Part shown: positions 24,247 to 35,335 of the stretch, piece after piece
Position numbering within the stretch: position 1 is the first letter of the stretch
Layout: each line of letters begins with the position of its first letter
NCBI GenBank assembly: GCA_032622095.1
Contig: CP136061.1
Span: 8,462,447-8,526,446, forward strand
DNA: 64,000 bases
Source of the DNA: Siphonodentalium dalli
Taxonomy: Eukaryota; Mollusca; Scaphopoda; Gadilida; Siphonodentaliidae
Direction of reading: 5' to 3'
Made by a program: the position numbers and the translations under genes
The notes under the pieces: generated by a model
Told to the model about the DNA's origin: nothing
Databases searched by the model: none
What the model saw: only the letters and a program-made list of their open reading frames with translations

Positions 24247-26149
24247 TTAGTCTGTGTCGCTGTCTGATTCAATACGTGCAATTCTCCTGTATTTGTTCTT
24301 GCTGTGCCTATTAGAACTTTCTGCATCTGAATCACCACTGTTGGCCCTGGGCATTTTAACGGTTATTTTAAATGTACCACCAGAAATGTTGGCATTACTG
24401 AAAACACCTTGCATCAATCTTTCTGCAACTGTGTTACTAGTAGCTACTTTGCTCAATGTTGTACTTGTACTGGTACGTGTTTTGGGGACTACTTCCTTCA
24501 AATGAGTAGTGGCCTCACTGTAATAAGTGTTTCTCATCCCGGTACTAGTACTTGGCAGTAAAGCCCTGCAATAACATTCACTGATGGGTATTTCATTGGC
24601 TACGGGCATCAGTGGTTTGAAATTATGAGAACCGGTAGTCGCTGCATTAGCTGAACACAATGCTGTGGGAACAATCACATTTGTATTACCGGTATTTGGA
24701 TTGTTGCCTTGCAGAATAGCACACATCCCTTTCTGCTGATTTATGGAAGCTGTGGCATAGTTATTCAAGCTGTTCACATTTTTATGACCCGATAATTGGG
24801 AGATAATTTGGGGGTTCACACCAGCATGGAGTAATTGTGTGCACATCGTCTTCCTCAGCGAATGATTTGTTTTATTTCCAGGGATTCCTGCTTTTGTGCA
24901 CATGTCTTTCACCATAGATTTCACTTTGTTTACACCAATAGACTGAGCCTTGAACCATCAAATGTTCGGTGCTGTTGTCCAATGCATATTCACATAAATA
25001 TAAAAAGGAGATCCAGCATCCATCATTTTTTGTGGTCGGTTTCTTGCATAGAGTTTGTACATTTCTATTGGGCATCTGTTTTTGTTGACTTCATTTGGAA
25101 ATATTTTTGGACTGAATGGCCTCGTTGTTGAATTTCAATCTCTTGTTTTGCTAAGGCGTTCATTGAACTCAAGATATTCTGTCCCACTACTGTCCACTTT
25201 CAATTCAATATATCCTTGTGAATTTTCATGTGACCCGCGGAATCCTAGCAGTTTTGTATTGTTCAATAGTGCTTCTGGTGTACTGCTCCCCAACTGCCCT
25301 GTCTCCCACAGTTTCTCTTCTTCCTCCTCTGTCAATGGCTCCGCTTTGTTCGGTTTGTTCCAAAAACCCCGTTCTTTCAACTCTTTTCGCTTCGATTTCA
25401 GTACATCTCTGCTCATTTGAAATTTATCAGACGTCAATATTTCCTCTCCATATTCTGCGTCTTTCAAATGTCTCTGAATTCCTCTGTGCAAAGCTGTTAA
25501 GCTATCTGGCTCGAACTCTGATCCATTTTCTTTACGTGCCGTCAACAAGAAACCACCGCCATATGTATCCAGTTCAGTCGGTGGAATCTGTTCTGGTTCC
25601 CTGCCCTCACTATTCACTTGCAACCATTTTGTTAGCTTTCTGATGCCGGACTCAGTTGTTTTTAATTGTATTCGGGTTTCTTTTACTCGCCACATACTTC
25701 TTCAGATCAGATACATTGCACACCGGTGCGAACTCAGTATTACTTGACATACTTGTATTTGAAGCAATATTCTCATCATTTGTTTGTTGATTTTCTTTAT
25801 GTTGAACTTCTTCAGTCTCAGAATTATTACTAGTACTGTCTGCTCTACACGTACCTTGCACTTTAAGTTCTTCAATCTCATGTCGCTGACTTGCTATGTA
25901 GTTTCGTAAATCCCTTATGTTGTTTGTTGCTATTGATGGTTCACATACTTCATGCTGATCATTGGAGTCGTGTTGACTTTCACTTTGTGTCGCTGTCACC
26001 GGGACAGAGGCATTCACAGTGGGCACCTCTTGGTCTGATTGAGAATTTTCAACGAAATAAAAGTCATCAACTAGGATGCTTTCAACGAACCGTTTGTCAC
26101 TTTCAGTCAGCGATTCATTTCCAGCAAAAGTTACAAGAGATAAAATGTG
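24247..26149 (-). pseudogene. DUF3504/Crypton-type tyrosine recombinase, broken
   Basis: Read on the minus strand. An acidic, Ser/Asn-rich N-terminal part (26140-25680) contains two similar segments, NIRDLRNYIASQRHE and NVSDLKKYVASKRN. Then comes a SAM-like core-binding part (25695-25135, with GIQRHLKD and FWNKPNKAEPLTEEEEEKLW). The catalytic part follows (about 25120-24750), with FRGSHEN, TNHSLRK (H-x-x-R), LSGHKN (His) and NNYA (candidate Tyr). A Ser/Thr-rich tail ends at 24247. This order matches the KIAA1958/QRICH1-like DUF3504 family derived from Crypton recombinases, which cut and rejoin DNA. Breaks: a frame change near 25680, an in-frame stop after RLSKTRD at about 25133, and another stop before WFKAQ near 24957. 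Frame and similarity continue through the breaks, so it is one decayed gene. It could be a transposon copy or a domesticated relative. An upstream splice acceptor near 26150 is possible but not shown. Confidence 0.8.
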
Positions 26150-27000
26150 TACCTATCGAGACTATAATACAAATGAAAAAATAAATTGACGGAGGGGTGG
26201 GCGATACAGGGAACTAAGGGTTGAACCGATATAAATTTGTAGAGCGATAACGACCAATGTTGACATATTATGCATCTTAACTCTACTGTTGCAACAAGGC
26301 TATCAAATAAGGGGTGTCAGAATCTTAGTCATCTCTATAAAGTGTCAGAATAGTCATTTATGGACTTCTATAGTGGTACAATGCAAATTAGAATCGAATG
26401 ATAAAAATATGTATGTAACACAACTATACTGATGAAAATAAAACTAATAATTTAGGCCGGGATAAGATGTTGGGTTGGTTATATGGACTCGGAGAAAAAG
26501 GGGTTCGTACCGATGAACTGACATAAATTAGTGGAGCGATGTTGCCATGTAATGCATCGCGACTGTACTAAAGCAGCCATGATATAAAATGGGGGGGTCT
26601 GAAATTATCTCTATCTCTATAGATGGCACCAGAATTATATAGAAAGGAATAGCAATTGATATACGTATACAGTATACTATATTAATACCATAGACATATA
26701 AGTACAAGTATCACGCGATACAATATTACGTAACGTGACTATAGCGATTAAAAAATAAATAAATTGGACCGGGATTAGAGGTTGGGTTGGTTATATGTGG
26801 ATAATTGGATATGGAATTCATACCGATGAACGATACAAATTAGTGGAGCGATAAAGACAAATGTTGACACTTAGTCAGGCTACGCAGGGAAAATAGGGGT
26901 TGGTATGATAGACCAAAATAAATTTGTCGGGTGATAATGACCAATGTTGACGTATAAAGTAACGCGACTGTACTGTCACACAATTATCAGGTATAACCGG
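26150..27000 (+). repeat. Degenerate ~300-bp tandem repeats
   Basis: Four diverged copies of a motif containing ATAAATT(T/A)GT(A/G)GAGCGAT followed by ACCAATGTTGAC-like sequence occur near 26230, 26525, 26830 and 26925. Sequences such as GGGATTAGAGGTTGGGTTGG recur between them. No coding signal. Confidence 0.65.
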
Positions 27001-27044
27001 TCAAATATGGACTCTGGTGCCCAATATGGAACAACTCAGAAAAC

Positions 27045-27425
27045 ATTTGCACGGTCCTAAAATTTATTTAACATGGGATCTGCCATACAAATCGAGTTAT
27101 GTCGATAAATCTCTTATTTTTCAAAATTTTAAGCTGAGACTTGGTGCGTCTGCGTGGGATACTTATATATTCCTAAAATGACAGGGTAAGCACATAATTA
27201 TGTTTTAGATGGAAGAAATGAATTTTTTTCGATGATAAAATTTAACATGGGGATTAGCCATTAAAATCGATTAAATATGTCGATAAAACTGTCATTTTTC
27301 AAAATTTTGAGCTGAGACTTAGTGTGTATGTGTGTAATATTTATATATTCTTAAAATTACAGAGTCCAGCGCGTAATTATGTTTTAGATGGAAGAAATTG
27401 AATTTGATTTTGATAATAAATTTAC
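27045..27425 (+). repeat. ~185-bp tandem duplication
   Basis: Two copies (about 27055 and 27235) share TTTAACATGGG, TATGTCGATAAA, TTTTTCAAAATTTT, GCTGAGACTT and AATTATGTTTTAGATGGAAG. The copies have diverged by an estimated 15-20%. Confidence 0.8.
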
Positions 27426-28237
27426 AGCATGTACGGGTCAATGAGTACGCTCAATTTTTGTAAACAAACTTTTGTCAATAGCCGTTTTGGTCAAACAAAT
27501 CCTTTTTCGACCGGGACAGCAGATCCGAATAGTAGCAAAGATATATTTAGATAGAATTATCAGGTGCATTTTAAGAGAATCGAGTGGAGAAAACTTGGTG
27601 ACATTTTCATAAAACACGCCGATAATTCCAGAAAATAAAGATGGCGGTTACTACAATAGAACAGGCATAAAAGTACCCATAATTCACTTCACTACACCAG
27701 GTGCTCCCAATGGTTATACATTATTTTCAGACTATCAGATAATTTATATTTTCAACAACATACTATTACAACAGTGACTTTAAGTTTACAATTATCACCC
27801 TGTCCTGACTCTATCGATGCTATTGAGTCATATTTTCAAAAACATATTATACACCGGTGGCGTTAACTTTACAATTTCAACATCTACGTGATTCTATCGG
27901 TACCATTTGAGTAGGGTATAAAACAAAAAATTCGCACAATGCCTTGGCCCACTCGACCACAGAATATCAAAATCTGCCAAACAACTTACACCACATGATG
28001 GCGTAATACTGAATAGTCTTAGACACGACAGCAGACACCATTAGTTCAGCACCAACATTTGAGTTATTTACAGGATTGATGGTAGAGATAACGCAGTAAA
28101 ATTTATAATTATTACTATTACTGTATACCTTAAAAAAGATATTATACTATGATCATGTCCAGCTTAAAAAGTACCAACTGTATTATATATTAACAGTATT
28201 CAACAGTCTACATGTTGAAGTCACATATATTTGACCC
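27426..28237. other. No gene recognised
   Basis: Non-coding. It contains one AAGATGGCGGTTAC motif near 27645 that resembles a YY1 site. Nothing else is seen. Confidence 0.4.
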
Positions 28238-28669
28238 GCCATATCAAATCCAGTCGTAAGTCGGGATTTTTTTACCCTGTGCCAATGCATTCTCTTATAT
28301 ATGCGAGTCGACCATAGGTCGCCTCGCATATATAAGAGAATGCATGGCCTAACAATTTTTTACAATTTTAATAATTTTTTCTTGTATTCTTTAACAATTT
28401 TTTAATTTCAACCATACAGAGCCCCAGACAAACATGAGCAGACGTCACTCTTCTATATGCTTCTATATTTGTGTGGGGCTCCCTGCAGGGTAATGGGTGT
28501 TTTTTATTTTACGTCCTAAAAATTGTAAGAAACATTTATTTAAAAAAAATGATAAAAAATTGTTAGGCCAATGCGTTCTCTTATATTTACTATGGTCGAC
28601 TCGCATATATAAGAGAATGCATTGGCACAGGTAAAAATAATCCCGACTTACGACTGAATTTGATATGGC
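28238..28669. mobile_element. Foldback element: outer inverted shell around hairpin cassette
   Basis: Outer arms begin GCCATATCAAAT(C/T)CAGTCG and continue through AAGTCGGGATT on both sides in inverted orientation. Inside lies the CTGTGCCAATGCATTCTC cassette (28277-28630) with two hairpins separated by about 210 bp that is AT-rich at both ends and includes a GGGGCTC/GAGCCCC pairing. The second hairpin has lost part of one arm. No protein is encoded. No clear flanking target duplication is seen. Confidence 0.75.
28277..28630. repeat. Hairpin cassette (CTGTGCCAATGCATTCTC family), copy 1
   Basis: Starts CTGTGCCAATGCATTCTC and ends with the complement. Each internal hairpin has a TTATATATGCGAG arm and an apex with GACC-ATA-GGTC. 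The same cassette occurs at 37743, 48883 and 49154 with different surroundings. Confidence 0.85.
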
Positions 28670-28884
28670 CAGTCACACATTTGTAAGCTATACGTAATAG
28701 TTCCACAACAACTATATGTATTCTGAACCTGTGAAGAAGGGGTGGTTCGGTTCCGGGTCCAGCACAGCCGTTGACCGGTACCGGACATCTTTTCGCAATT
28801 CGGTCCGCATGACTATTCTGTATGCTTGTTGACGGGAATTTATTTTAGAACAAGAAAGATTGAGCGTGAACCCCGAAGCAAATG

Positions 28885-29240
28885 TATTGCATCGCTATTG
28901 GAGAGTTCTCTTCCTGTAAAATTATAAATACGTGCAATGTATGCGGATACCGATGTGGATGTTCTGGGTCCATAAGCGTTCCGATGCTACCATTGGCTTG
29001 TTATTACTGTAATCACGGATCTGCGTGGTGGTACCTCAGCTTCTTTTCCATCCATTGGTTCGCAACTTCAGAAGTGTTCTCTTCTTGCGAAATTTTAAAT
29101 GTGTGCCCTGTATGCGGATACATATATAGAGCTTATGGGTTCGTATGCGTTCAGACGATCCGATTGGTTTGTAGTAACTTCATAATCACGGATCTGCGTG
29201 GTGATACCCCAGCCTCGTTTGCACCAATTGGTTAGCAACT
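28885..29240 (+). repeat. ~185-bp tandem duplication
   Basis: Two diverged copies share GTTCTCTTC, TGTATGCGGATAC, AATCACGGATCTGCGTGGTG and ATTGGTT(C/A)GCAACTTCAGAA. A 117-codon frame crosses both copies and looks Cys-rich, but its repeated pattern simply follows the DNA repeat. I do not call it a gene. Confidence 0.75.
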
Positions 29241-29334
29241 TCAGAACCCCTTTAAACTTTGGTGTCAACATAATTATTGTAATTACAATCCTAAACATAT
29301 ATTACATAAATTATTTTTATTAATTATCCGTTTT

Positions 29335-29720
29335 GCAACATAGAACAACTAGATTTAAGTTTGAACCTGTCTTTTCTTAATTCTCTAATTTATTTGCAGT
29401 TTAGCACCCTAGTACCGCTAGAATCAATATGATTGAACCTCTCTTTTCTTAATTCTTTCAGTAATTGGCAGTTCGGCATATTATTGAACCATTAGAATCG
29501 AATTTGAAACTCTCTTTACTTAATTATTTCCTTAGTTATCAGCTTAGCAGTATAGCACCCCTAACGTCGAGTTTGAAAATCTAGTTTCTTAATTAGTTAA
29601 CAGTTGAGTACCATAGGACCGCTATAATCTTTTCTTTATTATGTTATTATTTAGCAGCATAGCTTCGCTAAAATGGCATTTGAACCTCTATTTTCTTAAC
29701 TCTGTTATTGATATTAGCAG
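29335..29720 (+). repeat. Degenerate 60-70-bp tandem repeats
   Basis: About six imperfect units with TTAGCA, CATAG(C/A)AC, CGCTAGAATC and TTTGAACCTCTCTTTTCTTA-like stretches. No coding signal. Confidence 0.7.
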
Positions 29721-29918
29721 CGCACAATATAAAGCACCCCACAAGACGAACCCATTCGTGAGGTTCACCGTCCGTATATGTGCATATCCTCATCATTATA
29801 ACAGCGCTGTGCTCTTTAACGTGGATCATTTTAGTCTGGTCTCAGCATATATGGCACATATCTACATATATGGCAAGAAACGTGAGCAGAATGTTATGGG
29901 GGTATGATTTTGTCCCAT

Positions 29919-30866
29919 GTAGAAAGCCTTGGGACAAGCGGGACAATCGTTACAAAAGCTGATAGAAGATATTTTTATTTTTCATCTTTATCTGCGTTCC
30001 AGTAGAAACCCTTGGGACAGACCTGGAAGACGTTAGAAGTTTGTAGAATCGTTTTTATTTATCAACATTATCTTCGTCCCAGTAGTAACCCTCGGGACAG
30101 AGCGGGACAGACGTTACAGACGTTTAAAGAATCGTTTTTATTTCTGGTGATTATCTGCGTTCCAGTAGTAACCCTTGGGACAGAGCGGGACAAACGTTAC
30201 AGCAGTTTAAAGAATTGTTTTTATTTCTCATCGTTATCTGCGTCCCAGTAGTAACCCTTGGGACAGCGGGACAGACGTTACAGAAGTTTATGGAATCGTT
30301 TTTATTTCTCGTCGTTATCTGCGTCCCAGTAGTAACCCTTGGGTCAGCGGGACAGACGTTACAGAAGTTTATGGAATCGTTTTTATTTCTCATCGTTATC
30401 TGCGTCCAATTAGTAACCCTTGGGACAGAGCGGGACAAACGTTACAGCAACCTATAGAAGTGATTTTATTTCTCATCATTATCTGCGTCCTAGTAGTAAC
30501 CCTTAGGACAAAGCGATACAAGCGTTACATAATCTTATAGAGGTGATTTTATTTCTCATCAATGTCTGTGTCCCTGTAGTAACCATTGGGACAGAGCGGG
30601 ACAGACGTTACAGAAGTTTATAGCATTGTTTTTATTTCTCATCGTTATCTGCGTCCCAGTAGTAACCCTAGTACTTTGGACAGAGCGGGACAAACGTATA
30701 ACAACTTCTAGAAATGATTGTATTTCTCGTCGTTATCTGCGTCCCAACAGTAACCCTTGGGACAGAGCCGGACAGACGTTATAGAAGTTTATAGAATCTT
30801 GTTTATTCCTGGTGATTATCTGCCTCCCGTTAGTAACCCTTAATTGTGACAGAGTGGGACAAACGG
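29919..30866 (+). repeat. ~81-86-bp tandem array
   Basis: About eleven units containing CGTCCCAGTAGTAACCCTTG, GGACAGAGCGGGACA, GACGTTACAGAAGTTTATAG and TTTTTATTTCTCATCGTTAT. Short frames on both strands (for example 30151-30438 minus) are repeat read-through. Confidence 0.93.
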
Positions 30867-31150
30867 TGGGACTAACTTTATCCCGGATTCCGGATTCGGA
30901 TCTTGATTTGGCCGAAAATTGCTTTTTCCCGGTTTCCGGATCCGACCCACTTTCTTAAATTGCTTTAAATCACTATTATGTCAGATTATGTGGCATTTTC
31001 GCATTATATCACCGTTGTATGTGACTTTATCAGCTAGATAGAGGCCCTAGCCACGAATCCGGGCTTCCCAATGGTTGCAAACAGACGACTGGCTCAAGTG
31101 AATCCGGATGGTTCTCGATTGTTAATCCCGGACTGGTTCACTTGTCTCGT

Positions 31151-31198
<48 letters not shown>

Positions 31199-31651
31199 CT
31201 ATCAATATATATCTCTCTGATTCTTTCGTTAGGCCCTGATCATTCGAAAGGCAGCACGTATGCATACCTGTCGTCTTGATTTAGTTCCGGAACGCAAATC
31301 CGGGTTATTCTCCGAGACTCGGGTCTATGTATATATCTCACACACACTCTCTCTCTATCTCTCTCTCTCTGTCTGGCTGTCTGTTACGCTCTCTCTCTCT
31401 CTCCCTCTGCATCACTCTATCCCATTCATTCATTAACCCCTGATCATTCAGAATGCAGACGTACGAACAAATCGTCTTGGTTCAGTTAATATGATTCAAC
31501 AATAAGTACCTTGACATTTAATTTAGATACCCGAGTTCCAGATTATCAAAGGAGAATAACCCGGATTCGCTTCCCGGAACTGAACCAAGGCGATTTGTAC
31601 ATATGTACATCTGCACTCAGAACGATTAGGGGATAATGAAAGAATGAGCGA

Positions 31652-31687
<36 letters not shown>

Positions 31688-32100
31688 TTCATACAAAGGG
31701 AGAGAGGGTGGGAGAGAGAGATGGCGAGATAGACGGGACGGAGAACAATCTCCTCCCTCAATATGCTATGAATTCAACACTAAGTACCTATAGAAATTAG
31801 ATGACCCGCGTCCCAGATTATCAATCGAGAATAACCCGGATTGACTTCCCGGAACTGAACCGATTCGATTTGTATGCACGTCTGCACTCTTGACGATCAG
31901 GGATAATGAAGGAACAGTCGAGAGAGAGGTCGATAGAGAGAGATAGAGGGAGAGAGAGAGAGAGAGACGTTGTTAAGCTTTTAATTTGAACATAGACTGC
32001 GGTTGAGTCTTGGTTTCAATTGTATTTATTCGAATTCCATAGTATTTATCCAGTTGCTGACTTGCCGTTAATTTACAATAAATGATTCATTGAATCACAA
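30867..32100. repeat. Inverted-repeat cluster with (CT)n/(GA)n microsatellites
   Basis: A unit with CTGATCATTCGAAAGGCAG, GTTCCGGAA and CCGGGTTATTCTC lies in forward orientation near 31230-31315. It recurs in reverse near 31550-31635 and 31815-31905, with a partial forward copy at 31438-31495. (CT)n runs lie at 31149-31189 and 31343-31403, and (GA)n runs at 31645-31683 and 31937-31968. The microsatellites sit on the matching strands of the inverted copies, so the whole block is a large imperfect inverted repeat. Confidence 0.75.
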
Positions 32101-32120
32101 CAACAACAACAACTTAGTCA

Positions 32121-32314
32121 GTCACGGCTCACTGTCATGCCTCACTGTCATGCCTCACTGTCACGGCTCACTGTCATGCCTCACTGTCATGCCTCACTGT
32201 CACGGCTCACTGTCATGCCTCACTGTCACGGCTCACTGTCATGCCTCACTGTCACGGCTCACTGTCATGCCTCACTGTCACGGCTCACTGTCATGCCTCA
32301 CTGTCATGCCTCAC
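32121..32314 (+). repeat. 13-bp minisatellite with two alternating variants
   Basis: About fifteen 13-bp units of two kinds, CACTGTCATGCCT (A) and CACTGTCACGGCT (B), in the order B A A B A A B A B A B A B A A. A short (CAA)n run precedes it. Confidence 0.96.
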
Positions 32315-32409
32315 AATTTCAAAGTCTCAAATCGCAATCAAAAGTAGTGTTTTGCTGAAATGTTGTCGACAAACAAAGTAGAACATATTATTTTGGATGC
32401 AAATCACTC

Positions 32410-32580
32410 ACCTTCTATGTAAATAGCTTTCGCCTCGTCATTATGTTGTGTGGTAAGGGACAAATTACCTTCTATGTAAATAGCTTTCGCCTCGTCATTA
32501 TGTTGTGTGGTAAGGGACAAGTTACCTTCTATGTAAATAGCTTTCGCCTCGTAATTATGTTGTGTGGTAAGGGACAACTT
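32410..32580 (+). repeat. Three 57-bp tandem copies
   Basis: Starts at 32410, 32467 and 32524. Each carries ACCTTCTATGTAAATAGC, TTTCGCCTCGTCATTATG and GTGTGGTAAGGGACAA. Nearly identical copies imply recent origin. Confidence 0.96.
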
Positions 32581-32918
32581 TTGTCTAAATAATCACGATG
32601 AGGTGGCGAGTTTGTATTTGAAATACAAGGATTAGCAAAGACAAATATGACTGGTTATGGTAGATAATGTTACCAATGGGGAAGCCGTTCTTATGTGTTT
32701 TTTTATCTCAACGCGAGCGCCACTTTACGTTGTGCTTTGCGCGCGCTCAGTGCGTTCTTAAGGTAACAATCTATTTTTATAACACAATAATTCAGGTCAT
32801 CGATCTCCCGCCTTACCTTCTCTATAATCTAAAGAAAAGATGAAATAGGGTTCGTCAAAAAGTAGCCTGGAAGTATGGGTATTATATCTTTAATATTTGT
32901 ATATATTTTGCTTTGTTT
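32581..32918. other. No gene recognised
   Basis: Non-coding sequence. A GC-rich patch GCGCGCGC near 32740 and flanking GCGAGCGCC is not part of a recognised feature. Confidence 0.4.
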
Positions 32919-33790
32919 ATCCTCTGAGCAGATGTGTATATATCTTGAAGCAGAGAGCCGCAGTCCGGTCAGATTAGCACAGTAATTATCCTCTAAGCAG
33001 AGATTTATATCTATTGAAACAGAGAGCATGAGTCCTGTCCCACACACAGTGATTATCATCGAAGCAGATGATTATTTATATTGAAGCACAGAGCAGCAGT
33101 CTTGTCACACAAACACAGCGATTATCATTTAAAGATACGGGCGGCGTTGGCGGTGGGTATGCTTCAAAATACTCACCTCCGTCAAAAACCGCCATAAACA
33201 GAAGGAATAGTAAGATACGTTAATGTCAATTTTTTCCCATTTGTTATATAAACAAAAGCAAAAAAACGTTACGTTTCCTGGCTTTTGTTTAGATCCGGAT
33301 ATGGTAAAAAAGAGTGTTATTTGTTACTGTTTTCCTGATATGGAAATAATAAAAAGCGTTTATATCATTTTTGTGTGATTAACCAATAGAATTTTTTTGT
33401 GTTATGTAAACAGAAGCACAACTTCTGTAACACGAGCAGTCTCTTGTCTACGTACACCATCGTACGTTTTGACGACAATATACTATTTACGCGCTGATTA
33501 TGTTTGGCATATGAGCAGAACTGTATATATTTTGGTGTTCCTTCTGTAGATGGCGATTTGAACACCTATAAATATTTCTGTAACGAACGCCGCCCGTGCC
33601 TTTAAGCAGATGTGTATATCTACTGAAGCGGCAGTCCTGTCACACAAACACAGTGATTATCATTTAAGCAGATGTTTATATCTATTGAAGCAGAGGGCAG
33701 CAATCCTGTCACACACACTGATTATCCTCGAAGCAGATTCTTATTTCTCTTGAAGCACAGAGCAGCAGTCCTGTCACACAAACACAGCGA
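32919..33790 (+). repeat. ~65-bp tandem array interrupted by a MITE
   Basis: Units contain GCAGATGT(G/T)TATAT, ATTGAAGCAGAG, AGCAGTCCTGTCACACA and CAGTGATTATCATTTAA. They lie at 32919-33132 and resume at 33602-33790. The interruption is the TTAA-flanked element at 33133-33601. Confidence 0.88.
33133..33601. mobile_element. 469-bp TTAA-flanked MITE
   Basis: Inverted ends AGATACGGGCGGCGTT and AACGCCGCCCGTGCCT match at 14 of 16 positions. TTAA lies on both sides (33129-33132 and 33602-33605). The uninterrupted repeat unit near 33655 reads CATTTAAGCAGATG, which supplies the empty site. A 66-codon minus-strand frame inside has no motifs. It is a non-autonomous TTAA-specific DNA transposon, unrelated in ends to the one at 12112 beyond the AG start. 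Confidence 0.85.
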
Positions 33791-34189
33791 TCGTCGACAA
33801 GGTTTGGTTCTCGCGTTGTCAACTGAAAACAAAATGGAAATACGAAAATACAATATGAAATAAATAACTAGATACAGAGTTTTCCCACATACGCGATTAT
33901 TAGTACGAACGTGCATTATGTCAATTCATGGTCAGCATCAGTAAATAGTGCCACTGGTGTATCACAAGGGTATATTCTGATGGATCACAATGGTAGATTC
34001 TGGGCCCAGTTTCTTTTATCGAAAATTCTTATAACATAAGGTCCGTTTTCATTATATGTCAGCACTAAGATAATTATTCTGTATGTATCGGTATAGACTG
34101 GTCTTGAATCTGATGACGTCAAACACGTGCGTTTTAATCAATCAGGTATACCGTCATTGTCGTTTAAATTTGCGTCTAATTTGTTTCAT
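33791..34189. other. No gene recognised
   Basis: Non-coding sequence that leads into the reverse transcriptase remnant. Part may be 3' LINE sequence of that remnant. Confidence 0.35.
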
Positions 34190-34790
34190 AGTATCGGCAA
34201 ATATAACCGTATCATCAGCGTAAAGACGAACAGGCAATTCGATATAGATACCTAACTCATCTTCAAACATATTTGCTATCGACCAAAGTTCTTGTGAGGA
34301 TTTTGTCATAAAAAATGTTGTAGATCGTTATGGGTAGAGTGAAAATAGGGAAGAAGACATATATATCCCTGCAACACACCAGCAGTACACGTGTATGTGT
34401 CTGAGAGAAACCCATCTATTTTAACCACTGATTTGAATCGGTTGTTCAAATTTTCAATGAACATAAAACATTTGCCCGTTATTTCAGCGGAAATCAATGT
34501 ATACCAAAGTCCTGGTTTCCGTACCGTGTCAAAGGTTTGTTTAGAATCGACGAATTTGCAATACAATATACGATTGAGGTGCTCATATATGGTTGTTAAC
34601 AAATGTGTCATTATGTGGCCAGATGTAGAAGGGCCCTTTCGAAACCTTGCTTGATTCCTGTCTTTGTATTCTGCATATCAGCTCGTTCTTCTATTCAGAA
34701 TTTTAGTAAAAACTTTCCCAAGACAACTCATAACACTTGCAAATTGTTGTGTGCCTGCAGGGTCTTTGTTTCTGGATGTGCCCAATAATA
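34190..34790 (-). pseudogene. LINE reverse transcriptase fragment
   Basis: Minus-strand reading shows successive RT blocks. MSCLGKVFTKILNRR is near 34740-34690, FRKGPSTSGHIMTHLLTTIY at about 34640-34570, FVDSKQTFDTV (palm motif A) near 34545, GVLQG near 34370, and LYADDTVIFAD (catalytic YADD, 34211-34222) at the end. These blocks are spread over shifted frames with stops between them. The gene once encoded an RNA-directed DNA polymerase of a non-LTR retrotransposon. Only the central RT survives: no endonuclease or C-terminal zinc knuckle is recognisable. The clade cannot be set from the fragment, and it differs from both other LINEs in the window. Confidence 0.75.
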
Positions 34791-35180
34791 ACAGGCGTAT
34801 CTGCCCATGTCTGAATCTACCGATACTTAATACCCGCCTTAATATTCACGACAGAACGCTCCCCACACGGTTGACCATTTATAAAACCTTCAGTTCAGTG
34901 GTTCATGTAGTAAAATAATATTTGCCTGGTTGGTCGTTGTTTGCACGGGGAGCTACCCAATATAAACGAACGCCACTGTTCATTTATCATCAAATGGACT
35001 ATATACTCACGACAGTAAGGGTATCGTCCCCAAAGCACTCTCCATGTATACGACCTCCAATACAGATTGAACTTTGTACATGTCTTCCGCGCTACCAGCC
35101 TGTCGTAACATTTGTCATGGTTGTAGCAGCACCTGAAACATATAATCCGGGAGCTGTTATGGTACCACTGCACTTCCGGG
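34791..35180. other. No gene recognised; possible upstream LINE sequence
   Basis: Short frames on both strands without clear motifs. Some residual similarity to the linker before the RT above is possible but weak. Confidence 0.3.
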
Positions 35181-35335
35181 ATCTAACTCCCGCGGCTCAT
35201 TGTCTTCCTCATTGTTTCCCGCAACTTAAAATCAAACTCCACCGGCTCATTGTCATCCTCATTGTCTCCCGCAACTTAAAATCAAACTCCACCGGCTCAT
35301 TGTCATCCTCATTGTCTCCCGCAACTTAAAATCAG
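35181..35335 (+). repeat. Three 50-bp tandem copies
   Basis: Units contain CGGCTCATTGTCATCCTCAT and TCCCGCAACTTAAAATCA. The first copy differs at several positions and the last two are almost identical. Confidence 0.95.

Noticed and set aside
28882-29235. Cys-rich protein with CNVCGY and CPVCGY motifs
   Set aside because: The pattern follows a tandem DNA duplication, with no further zinc ligands or conserved spacing.
34922-35329. 135-codon plus-strand frame
   Set aside because: It ends in the 50-bp tandem repeat and has no domain; likely chance.
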